Below are positions 1 through 8,678 of a DNA stretch of 50,451 nucleotides, in pieces. A program made the translations under genes and the position numbers. Below the pieces are notes generated by a model. That model did no database searches, was not told the DNA's origin, and saw only the letters and a list, made by a program, of their open reading frames with translations. Every line of letters starts with the position of its first letter. Within the stretch, counting starts at the first letter, position 1. This DNA comes from an uncultured Prevotella sp. (GTDB taxonomy: Bacteria; Bacteroidota; Bacteroidia; Bacteroidales; Bacteroidaceae), in assembly GCA_902497035.1 (NCBI GenBank), contig CABVDL010000006.1, positions 1-50,451 on the forward strand, given 5' to 3'.

Positions 1-2
1 GT

Positions 3-40
3 AGCCTGCCCCGGGGCTTTTCCGTTTAGGGGGGCGGGCT
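3..40. terminator. GC-rich stem-loop at the window edge, possible terminator
   Basis: A 10-bp stem is formed by 3-12 and 31-40 (one T-G pair) with an 18-base loop, and three T's close the 3' arm on the + strand. It could end a gene lying to the left of the window, or serve the leftward gene at 117-557. The T tract is short, so this is tentative. Confidence 0.35.
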
Positions 41-116
41 TTCCGCGCCTTGGAACGGCGCGGCACACAACGGAAGACTGCCCCGAAAGGGCGCGGCACA
101 CTATATTGGATTATAG

Positions 117-557
117 TTATTGCTTAATGAATTTCATGGTGGTGGGCATTGAGACCCACTTGCGCTTGCGCGCTATCTTTAGTGTGCTGCCTTTGTCTTG
201 ATGCAGCTCGTAGGTGCTGTCGTTCATCTGCTTCAATGTCGCAGTCAAATCCTCGCTGCCATAATCGTTGACAATTTGTATGACTGCTGTATGCCTGTCT
301 TTTATCGTTGCATTGGTGAACAGCCATTTCCTGCCGTCCTGCTTGTCACCAAAATATCCCGGCATCTCCCCGTAAATTTCTTGGAATGGTACGGAGATGT
401 TATTATGGTAAAAGTCCATTCTGATATAAACATCGTATTGTTGGTTGTATAGATAGCCCTTGAAGGTTGTCGTATCTTTTTCCGTCGCTGTGACTTGCAT
501 GGTGAAGCCTACTGCGATAATGCTTGTCATAAACAGTTTATTAATTCTTTTCATCAT
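117..557 (-). CDS. small secreted protein of unknown function
   Basis: A 146-residue protein that I do not recognise. Residues 1 to about 24 form a typical signal peptide (Lys/Arg start, hydrophobic core, Ala-rich cleavage region), so it is probably periplasmic or surface exposed. The mature part is about 120 residues, cysteine free, rich in Tyr, Asp and Thr, and looks mainly beta-stranded. Two ATGs lie in tandem at the start (557 and 554); either could be used. It is transcribed divergently from the glycogen synthase gene; a -7 type box (CAAAGTTA on the + strand, 577-584) lies about 20 bp upstream. No lipobox is present. Function unknown. Confidence 0.6.
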   Translation of the reverse strand: MMKRINKLFMTSIIAVGFTMQVTATEKDTTTFKGYLYNQQYDVYIRMDFYHNNISVPFQEIYGEMPGYFGDKQDGRKWLFTNATIKDRHTAVIQIVNDYGSEDLTATLKQMNDSTYELHQDKGSTLKIARKRKWVSMPTTMKFIKQ

Positions 558-576
558 GTTAACTTATTGATAGTTG

Positions 577-584
577 CAAAGTTA
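577..584 (-). promoter_or_regulatory. candidate -7 box for the secreted protein gene
   Basis: TAACTTTG on the minus strand fits the Bacteroidetes TAnnTTTG element and lies 20 bp before the start codon. No well-spaced TTTG -33 element is visible. Confidence 0.4.
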
Positions 585-635
585 ATCGTTTTCATCAATA
601 AATTGCTATTTTTGGGGAATTTCTTGCGATTATAA

Positions 636-666
636 TTTGCTTTTCCCCTTTTTTGTATTAACTTTG
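636..666 (+). promoter_or_regulatory. Bacteroidetes-type promoter of the glycogen genes
   Basis: TTTG at 636-639, a 19-bp spacer, then TAACTTTG at 659-666. This matches the TTTG/TAnnTTTG consensus of the Bacteroidetes primary sigma factor. Transcription would begin near 673, leaving a short leader before the ATG at 686; that supports 686 over the upstream TTG at 680. Confidence 0.65.
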
Positions 667-685
667 CCATAAGAAGAATTTGTTT

Positions 686-2347
686 ATGGATAATAATCTG
701 TTATCTCCTGATTTCATTTTTGAATCGAGTTGGGAGGTTTGTAATAAAGTTGGAGGCATATATGCTGTTCTATCCACCCGGGCAAAGACATTAGTGGAAC
801 GTCTAAAGGATAATATCGTTTTCATCGGTCCAGATTGTTGGGGTGACAAGCCTTGCCCATACTTCAAGGAGGTGAAATCACTTTATGCTGAGTGGTGTGA
901 GAATGCCAATGGTCATGGGTTGCATGTCCGTGTCGGTCGTTGGCAGGTGCCGGGTTATCCTGTGGCAGTGCTTGTCGATTTTAGTCCTTACTTCGCGCAG
1001 AAGAATGCCATTTACAGTCAGCTATGGCAGGACTTTCAAGTTGACAGCCTTCATGCCTATGGCGATTATGATGAAGCATCTATGTTTTCCTATGCCGCAG
1101 GTCTTGTGGTAGAGAGCTTTTACCGCTTTTACCTTTCACCCGAGAAGCGTGTTGTTTATCATGGAAATGAATGGATGACAGGTTTGGGGTTGCTTTATAT
1201 CCAGAAACACGTGCCTGCCATTGCCACCATTTTTACGACCCATGCCACCAGCATCGGCCGCAGCATAGCGGGCAACAATAAGCCTCTCTATGATTACTTT
1301 ACAGGCTATAACGGCAACCAAATGGCCGCGGAATTGAACATGCAGAGCAAGCATTCCATTGAGCGGCAGACAGCTCATTATGTGGATTGTTTCACCACTG
1401 TGAGCGACATTACTGCGCGTGAGTGCGCGCAGTTGTTGGACAAACCGGTTGATGTTGTGCTGCCCAATGGCTTTGAGAATAATTTTGTGCCGAAGGGCAA
1501 ACGGTTCAATATGAGGCGGCAGGAAGCCCGCAAACGTCTGCTGGCCGTGGCCAATGCCCTGCTTGGTGAGACACTTGGCGATGATACGCTTCTCGTTGCC
1601 ACCAGTGGCCGTTATGAGTTCCGCAATAAAGGTATTGATGTCTTTATCGACGCGGTTAACCGCCTGCGTTTTGACAGTCGACTGAACCGTAGCGTTGTTG
1701 CTTTCATTGACGTACCGGCGTGGGTAGGCTCACCGAGACAGGACTTGCAGGAACGACTGAATAGCGGAAAAACGTTCGACACACCGCTGCCAATGCCACA
1801 GCTCACGCATCATCTCAACAACCCGGAGAGTGACAAGATACTGAGCATGATGCGGTTTCTGCGCATGGATAACGGCATGGATGATGCTGTGAAGTTGATT
1901 TTCGTCCCCTGTTATCTCACAGGCGACGATGGCATCATTAATCTCAGCTATTACGATGTGCTGCTGGGTTATGACCTTTGTGTTTTCCCGTCTTATTACG
2001 AGCCTTGGGGCTATACACCGCTGGAGAGTGTTGCCTTTAAGGTACCCTGCATCACCACCGACCTTGCCGGATTTGGCCTTTGGGTTAACAAGGAACTTGG
2101 CCACTATGGTGAGCTGCTTGACGGTGTCAAGGTGATTCACCGTACCGACGGAAACTATCATGAGGTAGCCGACAACATTGAGGAGGCACTTCTGGAGTAT
2201 TCACAGTTCACTGCCGGTAATATCAAGGTGTCACGCACCAATGCGGAGAAGATTTCAAAGAAGGCGCTGTGGAGTGAGTTTATCAAGTATTATGATAAGG
2301 CTTACGATATTGCCTTGCGCAATGCTTCAAATAGAATAAAGTTATAA
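686..2347 (+). CDS. glycogen synthase, GT3 (eukaryotic-like) family
   Basis: A 553-residue cytoplasmic glycosyltransferase that elongates alpha-1,4-glucan from a nucleotide-glucose donor. The N-terminus carries the GT3 signature SWEVCNKVGGIYAV near residue 16, and the C-terminal half has the retaining-enzyme E-x7-E motif (EPWGYTPLE, first Glu at residue 439) that contacts the donor sugar. The family is closer to fungal and animal glycogen synthase than to bacterial GlgA (GT5), which is usual in Bacteroidetes. I start it at the ATG at 686; an in-frame TTG at 680 would add two residues but sits almost on the predicted transcription start. The next gene, a phosphorylase, begins 19 bp downstream, so synthesis and breakdown of glycogen appear to share one transcript. 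Confidence 0.9.
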   Translation: MDNNLLSPDFIFESSWEVCNKVGGIYAVLSTRAKTLVERLKDNIVFIGPDCWGDKPCPYFKEVKSLYAEWCENANGHGLHVRVGRWQVPGYPVAVLVDFSPYFAQKNAIYSQLWQDFQVDSLHAYGDYDEASMFSYAAGLVVESFYRFYLSPEKRVVYHGNEWMTGLGLLYIQKHVPAIATIFTTHATSIGRSIAGNNKPLYDYFTGYNGNQMAAELNMQSKHSIERQTAHYVDCFTTVSDITARECAQLLDKPVDVVLPNGFENNFVPKGKRFNMRRQEARKRLLAVANALLGETLGDDTLLVATSGRYEFRNKGIDVFIDAVNRLRFDSRLNRSVVAFIDVPAWVGSPRQDLQERLNSGKTFDTPLPMPQLTHHLNNPESDKILSMMRFLRMDNGMDDAVKLIFVPCYLTGDDGIINLSYYDVLLGYDLCVFPSYYEPWGYTPLESVAFKVPCITTDLAGFGLWVNKELGHYGELLDGVKVIHRTDGNYHEVADNIEEALLEYSQFTAGNIKVSRTNAEKISKKALWSEFIKYYDKAYDIALRNASNRIKL

Positions 2348-2366
2348 TCGTATCATTTAACTATTT

Positions 2367-4928
2367 ATGAAAATCAAAGCTGATTATGCCAATGCTCCCC
2401 AGTGGAAGCAGCTTAACATCAAGTCGAGCCTTCCTGAGCAGTTGGAATGCCTTAATGAACTTGCCCACAACATGTGGTGGGCGTGGAATTATGAGGCACG
2501 CAACCTATTCAAAAGTTTAGACGAGGAACTCTACGAGAAAGTTGGTCACAACCCAGTATTGTTGCTTGACCGTCTTGGTTACGACCGCAAGGAAGCTATT
2601 GTCAAGGACAAGGCACTCATGCGCAAGATGAAGGAAGTCTATGCCAAATTCCGCGCCTACATGGATGTGAAGCCCGATGCCACCCGTCCTTCCGTTGCCT
2701 ACTTCTCTATGGAGTATGGTCTCAACCAGGTTTTGAAGATTTACTCCGGTGGACTTGGCATGCTGGCCGGCGACTATCTCAAGGAAGCTTCCGACTCCAA
2801 CGTTGATTTATGCGGTGTCGGCTTCCTTTATCGCTACGGTTATTTCACGCAGACCTTGAGCATGGATGGTCAGCAGATTGCCCGTTATGACGCACAGGAC
2901 TTCAACAGTCTTCCTATCGAGCGTGTGCTCGACGAGAACGGCAATCAGGTGGTTGTCGACGTGCCTTACATCAACTATCAGGTTCACGCCCTGGTATGGC
3001 AGGTCAACGTAGGACGCATCAAGTTGTATCTGCTGGATACCGATAATGATATGAATTCCCAGTTTGACAAGCCCATCACGCACTCGCTCTATGGTGGCGA
3101 CTGGGAGAACCGTCTCAAGCAGGAAATTCTGTTGGGCATGGGCGGTGTACTGATGCTGAAGAAATTAGGCATCAAGAAGACGCTTTACCATTGCAACGAG
3201 GGTCATGCCGCACTCTGCAACCTGCAGCGCCTGCTTGACTATGTCGATGGTGGTCTCTCGTTCAACGAGGCCCTGGAGCTTGTACGGTCCAGCTCTCTCT
3301 ATACGGTGCACACGCCTGTACCGGCAGGCCACGACTATTTTGATGAGAGCCTCTTCGGCAAGTACATGGGTGGCTATCCGCAGCGCCTTGGCATCTCGTG
3401 GGATGAGTTCATCGGCATGGGCCGTCAGAACCCGGATGACCACAGTGAGCGCTTCTGCATGAGCATCTTCGCCTGCAACACCTGTCAGGAAGTCAATGGC
3501 GTGAGCAAGCTGCACGGCTGGGTAAGCCAGAAGATGTTCGCCCCCATTTGGAACGGCTACTATCCTGAAGAGAACCATGTCGGCTATGTGACCAACGGTG
3601 TCCATTTCCCTACTTGGTGTGCTACCGAATGGCGCAAGGTGTATGACAAATATTTCGACCCCTCGTTCATGTCCGATCAGAGCAATGAGGAAATTTGGCA
3701 CGCCATCTACAATGTGCCTGACGAGGAGATTTGGAATACCCGCATGGCCTTGAAAAACAAGCTCATCAAGTATATCCGTGACAAGTTTACCAAGCAGTGG
3801 CTGCGCAACCAGGGCGACCCCGCCCGTGTGGTGTCGCTTATGGAACGTATCAATCCCAATGCTCTGATGATAGGTTTCTGCCGTCGTTTTGCTACTTACA
3901 AGCGCGCTCATCTGTTGTTCACAGACCTTGACCGTCTTAGCAAAATCGTGAACAATCCTGAGCGTCCTGTGCTGTTCTTCTTCTCAGGCAAGGCTCATCC
4001 TGCTGACGGTGCCGGCCAGGGTCTGATTAAGCGCATCTATGAGATAAGCCAACGCCCGGAGTTCCTTGGTAAGATTATCTTCCTTGAGGACTATGACATG
4101 CAGCTGGCCCGGCGTCTGGTCTCGGGTGTCGACATTTGGATGAATACGCCAACTCGTCCGTTGGAGGCTTCTGGTACGTCTGGTGAGAAGGCTGAGATGA
4201 ACGGTGTAGTCAACCTCTCCGTGCTCGACGGTTGGTGGGTTGAGGGCTACCGCAAAGGAGCCGGCTGGGCTCTGCCTCAGGAACGCACCTATCAGAACCA
4301 GGGCTATCAGGACCAGCTCGATGCTGCCACAATCTACTCGTTGCTGGAGCATGAGATAGTGCCTCTCTATTATGAACAGAACAAGAAAGGCTACAGTCCC
4401 AACTGGATTAAGGTCATCAAAAATTCTATCGCCACCATCGCGCCTCATTACACGATGAAGCGTCAGTTGGATGACTATTACAGCAAGTTCTACAATAAGG
4501 AGGCAGTCCGCTTTGCAAAGATTTCTGCTAACAACAACCGTCTGGCCAGAGAAATTGCGCAGTGGAAGGAAACTGTCGCTGAGCGTTGGGACAATATCAA
4601 TGTGGTCAAGAAGGACACTTCCTATCTGGAGAACGGCGGTCAGACCGGCCAAAAGTACGCTCTTCGTTACACCATTGACGAGCAAGGTCTTAATGATGCC
4701 ATTGGCCTTGAGCTTGTGACGTTGAAGCCTGATGCCGACCCAAGCGACCGCCGCATCTACAGTGTCAAGGAGTTTAAGATGACTGGCCATGAAGGCAACA
4801 ACTACAACTTCGAGCTCACGCTTGAGCCTGAGCATGCCGGTTCGTTCAAGAGCTGCGTGCGCATGTACCCGAAGAATAAGAACTTGCCTCACCGTCAGGA
4901 CTTCTGCTATGTGAAGTGGCTTGACTAA
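2367..4928 (+). CDS. glgP: alpha-glucan (glycogen) phosphorylase, GT35
   Basis: An 853-residue PLP-dependent phosphorylase releasing glucose-1-phosphate from glycogen or maltodextrin. It belongs to the alpha-glucan family type with an extra N-terminal domain (DUF3417-like; NMWWAWNYEARNLF near residue 35) ahead of the catalytic region. The PLP-binding segment EASGTSGEKAEMNG is intact, with the Schiff-base lysine at about residue 608. The length is normal for this subtype. It follows the glycogen synthase by 19 bp and is followed by a strong terminator, so the two genes form a self-contained glycogen operon. No branching or debranching enzyme is in the window. Confidence 0.93.
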   Translation: MKIKADYANAPQWKQLNIKSSLPEQLECLNELAHNMWWAWNYEARNLFKSLDEELYEKVGHNPVLLLDRLGYDRKEAIVKDKALMRKMKEVYAKFRAYMDVKPDATRPSVAYFSMEYGLNQVLKIYSGGLGMLAGDYLKEASDSNVDLCGVGFLYRYGYFTQTLSMDGQQIARYDAQDFNSLPIERVLDENGNQVVVDVPYINYQVHALVWQVNVGRIKLYLLDTDNDMNSQFDKPITHSLYGGDWENRLKQEILLGMGGVLMLKKLGIKKTLYHCNEGHAALCNLQRLLDYVDGGLSFNEALELVRSSSLYTVHTPVPAGHDYFDESLFGKYMGGYPQRLGISWDEFIGMGRQNPDDHSERFCMSIFACNTCQEVNGVSKLHGWVSQKMFAPIWNGYYPEENHVGYVTNGVHFPTWCATEWRKVYDKYFDPSFMSDQSNEEIWHAIYNVPDEEIWNTRMALKNKLIKYIRDKFTKQWLRNQGDPARVVSLMERINPNALMIGFCRRFATYKRAHLLFTDLDRLSKIVNNPERPVLFFFSGKAHPADGAGQGLIKRIYEISQRPEFLGKIIFLEDYDMQLARRLVSGVDIWMNTPTRPLEASGTSGEKAEMNGVVNLSVLDGWWVEGYRKGAGWALPQERTYQNQGYQDQLDAATIYSLLEHEIVPLYYEQNKKGYSPNWIKVIKNSIATIAPHYTMKRQLDDYYSKFYNKEAVRFAKISANNNRLAREIAQWKETVAERWDNINVVKKDTSYLENGGQTGQKYALRYTIDEQGLNDAIGLELVTLKPDADPSDRRIYSVKEFKMTGHEGNNYNFELTLEPEHAGSFKSCVRMYPKNKNLPHRQDFCYVKWLD

Positions 4929-4949
4929 GACAGATAAGTATACAAATGG

Positions 4950-4989
4950 GAAAGCCCCAGCCAATCGGTAACGCTTGGCTGGGGCTTTC
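4950..4989. terminator. strong intrinsic terminator shared by convergent operons
   Basis: A perfect 15-bp stem (4950-4964 with 4975-4989) with a 10-base loop; the arms start AAAGCCCCAGCC, so both strands give a T run after a GC-rich stem. It lies 22 bp after the phosphorylase stop and 80 bp past the rfbC stop on the other strand, so it can serve both operons. Confidence 0.85.
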
Positions 4990-5070
4990 TTGATGATACG
5001 GAACGCTGCATAGCAGCGTCAACCAGAACGGGAGCGCGGTGTGACGCGCAGTTGAATGAGACGCGAGGGC

Positions 5071-5640
5071 TTAGTACAGTGGGACGCCGATGTCGAAAGG
5101 CGAATCAAAGTCTTTCAGGAGGGTGTGCTTTGTGTCTTTTTCTGACAGGTTGGCATGTTCGGTGGGAATTTGCCAGTCGATGCCCAGCGAGCTGTCGAGG
5201 ATGGAGATGCCGCCGTCGGCTTCGGGATGATAGAAGTTGTCGCACTTGTATTGGAAGATGGCAGTCTCCGACAATACCGAAAAGCCGTGGGCGAAGCCAC
5301 GGGGGATGAAGAACTGGCGGTGGTTGTCCTCGGTGAGCTCCACGGCTACATGCCGGCCGTAGGTGGGAGAGCCTTTTCTTATATCCACAGCCACGTCGAG
5401 CACTCTTCCACGCACGCATCGCACCAGCTTGCTCTGGGTGTAGGGCGGACGCTGGAAATGCAGGCCGCGCATCACCCCGTAGGACGACATCGACTCGTTG
5501 TCCTGACAAAAGTCGATGTGTCGGACTTTCTCATCAAACTCCCGCTGCGAGAAACTCTCAAAGAAATATCCACGTGCGTCTCTGAACAGGCGTGGCTCAA
5601 TAATGAGCACGCCCTCAATATCTGTCTTGATGACATTCAT
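5071..5640 (-). CDS. rfbC: dTDP-4-dehydrorhamnose 3,5-epimerase
   Basis: A 189-residue RmlC-type cupin enzyme, third step of dTDP-L-rhamnose synthesis. Seen motifs are RGYFFESF (residues 23-30), QDNESMS (46-52) and RGLHFQ, with the catalytic His at residue 61. The length matches the family. It is the last gene of the leftward operon, starting 15 bp after rfbB, and its product takes the output of RfbB and passes it to RfbD. The start is fixed by the conserved N-terminus. Confidence 0.95.
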   Translation of the reverse strand: MNVIKTDIEGVLIIEPRLFRDARGYFFESFSQREFDEKVRHIDFCQDNESMSSYGVMRGLHFQRPPYTQSKLVRCVRGRVLDVAVDIRKGSPTYGRHVAVELTEDNHRQFFIPRGFAHGFSVLSETAIFQYKCDNFYHPEADGGISILDSSLGIDWQIPTEHANLSEKDTKHTLLKDFDSPFDIGVPLY

Positions 5641-5655
5641 TATAGTAGTCTTTCT

Positions 5656-6825
5656 TTATCTGTTCTTATACATGTTGTCGTAATACTTCTGGTAGTCGCC
5701 TGAGGTGACGTTGTCCATCCATTTCTGGTTGTCGAGATACCAGCGGACGGTTTTCTCGATGCCCTCCTCAAACTGCAGGCTGGGTTCCCACCCTAACTCA
5801 CGCTGAAGTTTTCGGCTGTCGATGGCATAGCGCATGTCGTGGCCGGGACGGTCGGTGACATGCGTGATGAGGTTCTCGTCCTCGCCCTCCTTTCGGCCAA
5901 GCAGCCGGTCGACAGTCTTGATAAGCACGTGGATGATGTCGATGTTCTTCCACTCGTTGAAGCCGCCTATGTTGTAGGTGTCTGCAATACTGCCCTTATG
6001 AAAGATGAGGTCGATGGCGCGGGCGTGGTCCTCTACGTAAAGCCAGTCGCGCACATTTTCTCCCTTTCCATATACAGGGAGCGGCTTGCGGTGACGTATG
6101 TTGTTGATGAACAGAGGAATGAGCTTCTCGGGGAACTGATACGGCCCATAGTTGTTGGAGCAGTTGGTCACGATGGTCGGCATGCCGTAGGTGTCGTGGA
6201 AAGCGCGCACGAAGTGGTCGCTTGACGCTTTAGAGGCAGAGTAGGGGGAATGGGGATTGTATTTTGTCTTTTCGGTGAAGAATTCGGTACCGTAGGCGTG
6301 ATGATGCTCGCTGGAGGCCTTGGTGGTGAACGGGCTCTCAAGGCCTTCAGGATTGGTGAGCTTGAGCGCGCCATACACCTCATCGGTGGAGATGTGATAG
6401 AATCGGCATGGTTCCTGTCCGCCGTCCTTGGTAATGTGCCAGGGTGTGGGCTGGTTGCCCCAATAGTCTTTGGCGGCCTGAAGCAGGCTCAGAGTGCCGA
6501 TGACATTGGTGTGGGCAAAGGTGAACGGGTCCTTGATAGAGCGGTCTACGTGGCTCTCCGCGGCGAGGTGAATTATGCCGTCCACCTGCTCATCCTCGAT
6601 GAGCTTGCGGAAAGCGGTGAAGTCACAGATGTCCATCTTTACAAACTTGTAGTTGGGCCTGTCCTCGATGTCTTTCAGATTGGCGAGGTTGCCTGCGTAG
6701 GTGAGCTTGTCGAGATTGATGATTTTATACTCAGGGTATTTGTTGACGAAGAGTCTCACCACATGGGAGCCTATGAAGCCGGCACCGCCCGTGATAACTA
6801 TTGTTCTTCTGTACGAATTTTCCAT
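5656..6825 (-). CDS. rfbB: dTDP-glucose 4,6-dehydratase
   Basis: A 389-residue extended short-chain dehydrogenase, second step of dTDP-L-rhamnose synthesis. The N-terminal NAD-binding motif TGGAGFIGSH begins near residue 12, the DEVYG segment follows in the middle, and the catalytic YSASK motif is intact. It is about 30 residues longer than many bacterial RmlB proteins; the extra length appears to lie in an insert around the middle (GGQEPCRFYH, and the region before YSASK), which is common in Bacteroidales copies. Its neighbours rfbA (22 bp upstream) and rfbC (15 bp downstream) complete the pathway. Confidence 0.95.
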   Translation of the reverse strand: MENSYRRTIVITGGAGFIGSHVVRLFVNKYPEYKIINLDKLTYAGNLANLKDIEDRPNYKFVKMDICDFTAFRKLIEDEQVDGIIHLAAESHVDRSIKDPFTFAHTNVIGTLSLLQAAKDYWGNQPTPWHITKDGGQEPCRFYHISTDEVYGALKLTNPEGLESPFTTKASSEHHHAYGTEFFTEKTKYNPHSPYSASKASSDHFVRAFHDTYGMPTIVTNCSNNYGPYQFPEKLIPLFINNIRHRKPLPVYGKGENVRDWLYVEDHARAIDLIFHKGSIADTYNIGGFNEWKNIDIIHVLIKTVDRLLGRKEGEDENLITHVTDRPGHDMRYAIDSRKLQRELGWEPSLQFEEGIEKTVRWYLDNQKWMDNVTSGDYQKYYDNMYKNR

Positions 6826-6847
6826 AGCTGCTGGATGAATGATAATG

Positions 6848-7750
6848 TTAAAATGCTGGCTTCTGCTTGTGCTTGTCTTCTTTGGCTATTCTGACGAGAT
6901 ATTGTCCATATTCGTTCTTGAGCATGGGTTGCGCGTCCTCCAACAGTTTCCTCTCGTCAATCCAGCCTTGCTCATAGGCGATGGTCTCAAGACAGGCCAC
7001 CTTCAGTCCCTGTCGCTTTTCGATGACCTCGATGAACGTCGAGGCCTCGGCCAGCGAGTCGTGTGTTCCGGTGTCGAGCCATGCGAAGCCTCGGCCGAGC
7101 GTCTTCACTTTCAGCTCCTTGTCGTCGAGGAAAGCCTGATTGACGGAGGTAATCTCCAGCTCGCCGCGTGGGGATGGCTTAATGTTGGCGGCCACGTCAA
7201 CTACCTTGTTGGGATAGAAATATAGGCCTACCACTGCATAGTTGCTCTTTGGCTGCTTAGGCTTCTCCTCGATGCTCAGGCAGTTGCCGTTGTCGTCGAA
7301 CTCTGCCACGCCGTAGCGCTCGGGGTCGTTGACCCAATAGCCGAATACCGTAGCCTTGCGCTCTTCCTTCGCCGTGCGCACGGCATCACGGAGCAACCCC
7401 GTCAATCCGGCTCCGTGGAAAATATTGTCGCCAAGCACCAGGCACACGTCGTCGCTGCCAATAAACTCCTTGCCGATGATGAAGGCCTGGGCCAGACCGT
7501 CGGGAGAGGGCTGCTCCGCATAGGTGAACGTTACGCCGAAGTTGCTGCCGTCGCCTAAGAGACGTTTGAACCCGGGTAAATCGACAGGCGTGGAGATAAT
7601 TAAGATCTCGCGGATGCCGGCCAGCATCAGCACCGATATGGGGTAGTAAATCATCGGTTTGTCAAAGATGGGGATGAGCTGCTTGCTCACGCCCTTGGTG
7701 ATAGGGTAGAGGCGTGTGCCGCTTCCACCGGCGAGAACTATACCTTTCAT
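6848..7750 (-). CDS. rfbA: glucose-1-phosphate thymidylyltransferase
   Basis: A 300-residue nucleotidyltransferase making dTDP-glucose from glucose-1-phosphate and dTTP, the first step of dTDP-L-rhamnose synthesis. The N-terminal signature MKGIVLAGGSGTRLYPIT includes the nucleotide-binding loop, followed by the KPMIYYPISVL segment; GDNIFHG in the middle is the metal-binding region. Length and start are typical. It lies between rfbD and rfbB with 22-bp gaps on both sides. Confidence 0.95.
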   Translation of the reverse strand: MKGIVLAGGSGTRLYPITKGVSKQLIPIFDKPMIYYPISVLMLAGIREILIISTPVDLPGFKRLLGDGSNFGVTFTYAEQPSPDGLAQAFIIGKEFIGSDDVCLVLGDNIFHGAGLTGLLRDAVRTAKEERKATVFGYWVNDPERYGVAEFDDNGNCLSIEEKPKQPKSNYAVVGLYFYPNKVVDVAANIKPSPRGELEITSVNQAFLDDKELKVKTLGRGFAWLDTGTHDSLAEASTFIEVIEKRQGLKVACLETIAYEQGWIDERKLLEDAQPMLKNEYGQYLVRIAKEDKHKQKPAF

Positions 7751-7772
7751 TGTTTTGTTAGTAATGGTTTGA

Positions 7773-8654
7773 CTATTTGTTTTGATTAAGGTTTGCCATA
7801 CATCTCTTCAGAGAATCGACCCAATAGGGAATCTTGATGCCGAAGGTCTGCTTGATTTTGGTCTTGTCAAGCACCGAGTAGGCGGGTCTTTTCACCGGAG
7901 AGGGGAACTCGTCGCTATGGCATGGCTCGATGTCGCAGTTGGTGTTGCCCGCCAGCTCCGCAATCTTGATGGTGAAGTCGTACCAGCTGCAGACGCCCTC
8001 ATTGGAGAAGTGGTAGATGCCGCATTTGCCCTCGTATTTGCGGTTTTCGACGATGTCGAAGATTGTCGTGGCCAGGTCGCCGGCGTAAGTCGGCGTTCCG
8101 CATTGGTCAAAGACCACTTTCAGTTGTTGCTTTGTGGCGGTGAGGCCCATCATCGTCTTTACGAAGTTGTGGCCGAACTCTGAGTAGAGCCAGGCCGTGC
8201 GCAAGATGATGTAATCGCATCCGACGGCCTGTATCTTCTGCTCTCCGTGGAGCTTGGTCAGCCCATACACGCCCGTGGGCGTGCCTTTCTGGTCTTCCCT
8301 GCACGGTGTGTTGTAGGGATCTCCGCCAAATACGTAGTCGGTGGAGATATGGATAAGCAGCCCGCCCACTTCTTTCATTACCTTTGCCAGGTTCTCCGGG
8401 GCAGTGGCGTTGAGCGTCTCCACGATGTCTCCTGCGGTCTCGGCCTTGTCCACGTTGGTCCATGCGGCGCAGTTGATGATGCAGCCTACTTGGTTCTCGT
8501 TGACCATCTTTCTCACGTCGCCGATGTTGGTAATGTCGAGATGGGTGTAGCCCTCGCACACGTCGGTGAAGATATAATGGTCTTTGCTTTCCTTGCTTGC
8601 CAGCTGCATCTCGTTGCCAAGCTGCCCGTTGGCTCCCGTGACTAAGATATTCAT
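7773..8654 (-). CDS. rfbD: dTDP-4-dehydrorhamnose reductase
   Basis: A 293-residue short-chain dehydrogenase-type enzyme making dTDP-L-rhamnose. It has the N-terminal NAD(P)-binding motif VTGANGQLGNE, a STDYVF motif near residue 105 and a catalytic YGLTKLHGE (Y-x3-K) segment. In this operon the gene order is wza-wzc-rfbD-rfbA-rfbB-rfbC, so rhamnose donor synthesis is transcribed together with polysaccharide export, suggesting a rhamnose-containing exopolysaccharide or capsule. Confidence 0.94.
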   Translation of the reverse strand: MNILVTGANGQLGNEMQLASKESKDHYIFTDVCEGYTHLDITNIGDVRKMVNENQVGCIINCAAWTNVDKAETAGDIVETLNATAPENLAKVMKEVGGLLIHISTDYVFGGDPYNTPCREDQKGTPTGVYGLTKLHGEQKIQAVGCDYIILRTAWLYSEFGHNFVKTMMGLTATKQQLKVVFDQCGTPTYAGDLATTIFDIVENRKYEGKCGIYHFSNEGVCSWYDFTIKIAELAGNTNCDIEPCHSDEFPSPVKRPAYSVLDKTKIKQTFGIKIPYWVDSLKRCMANLNQNK

Positions 8655-8678
8655 TTCGATAATATTCTTGTTGTTTCC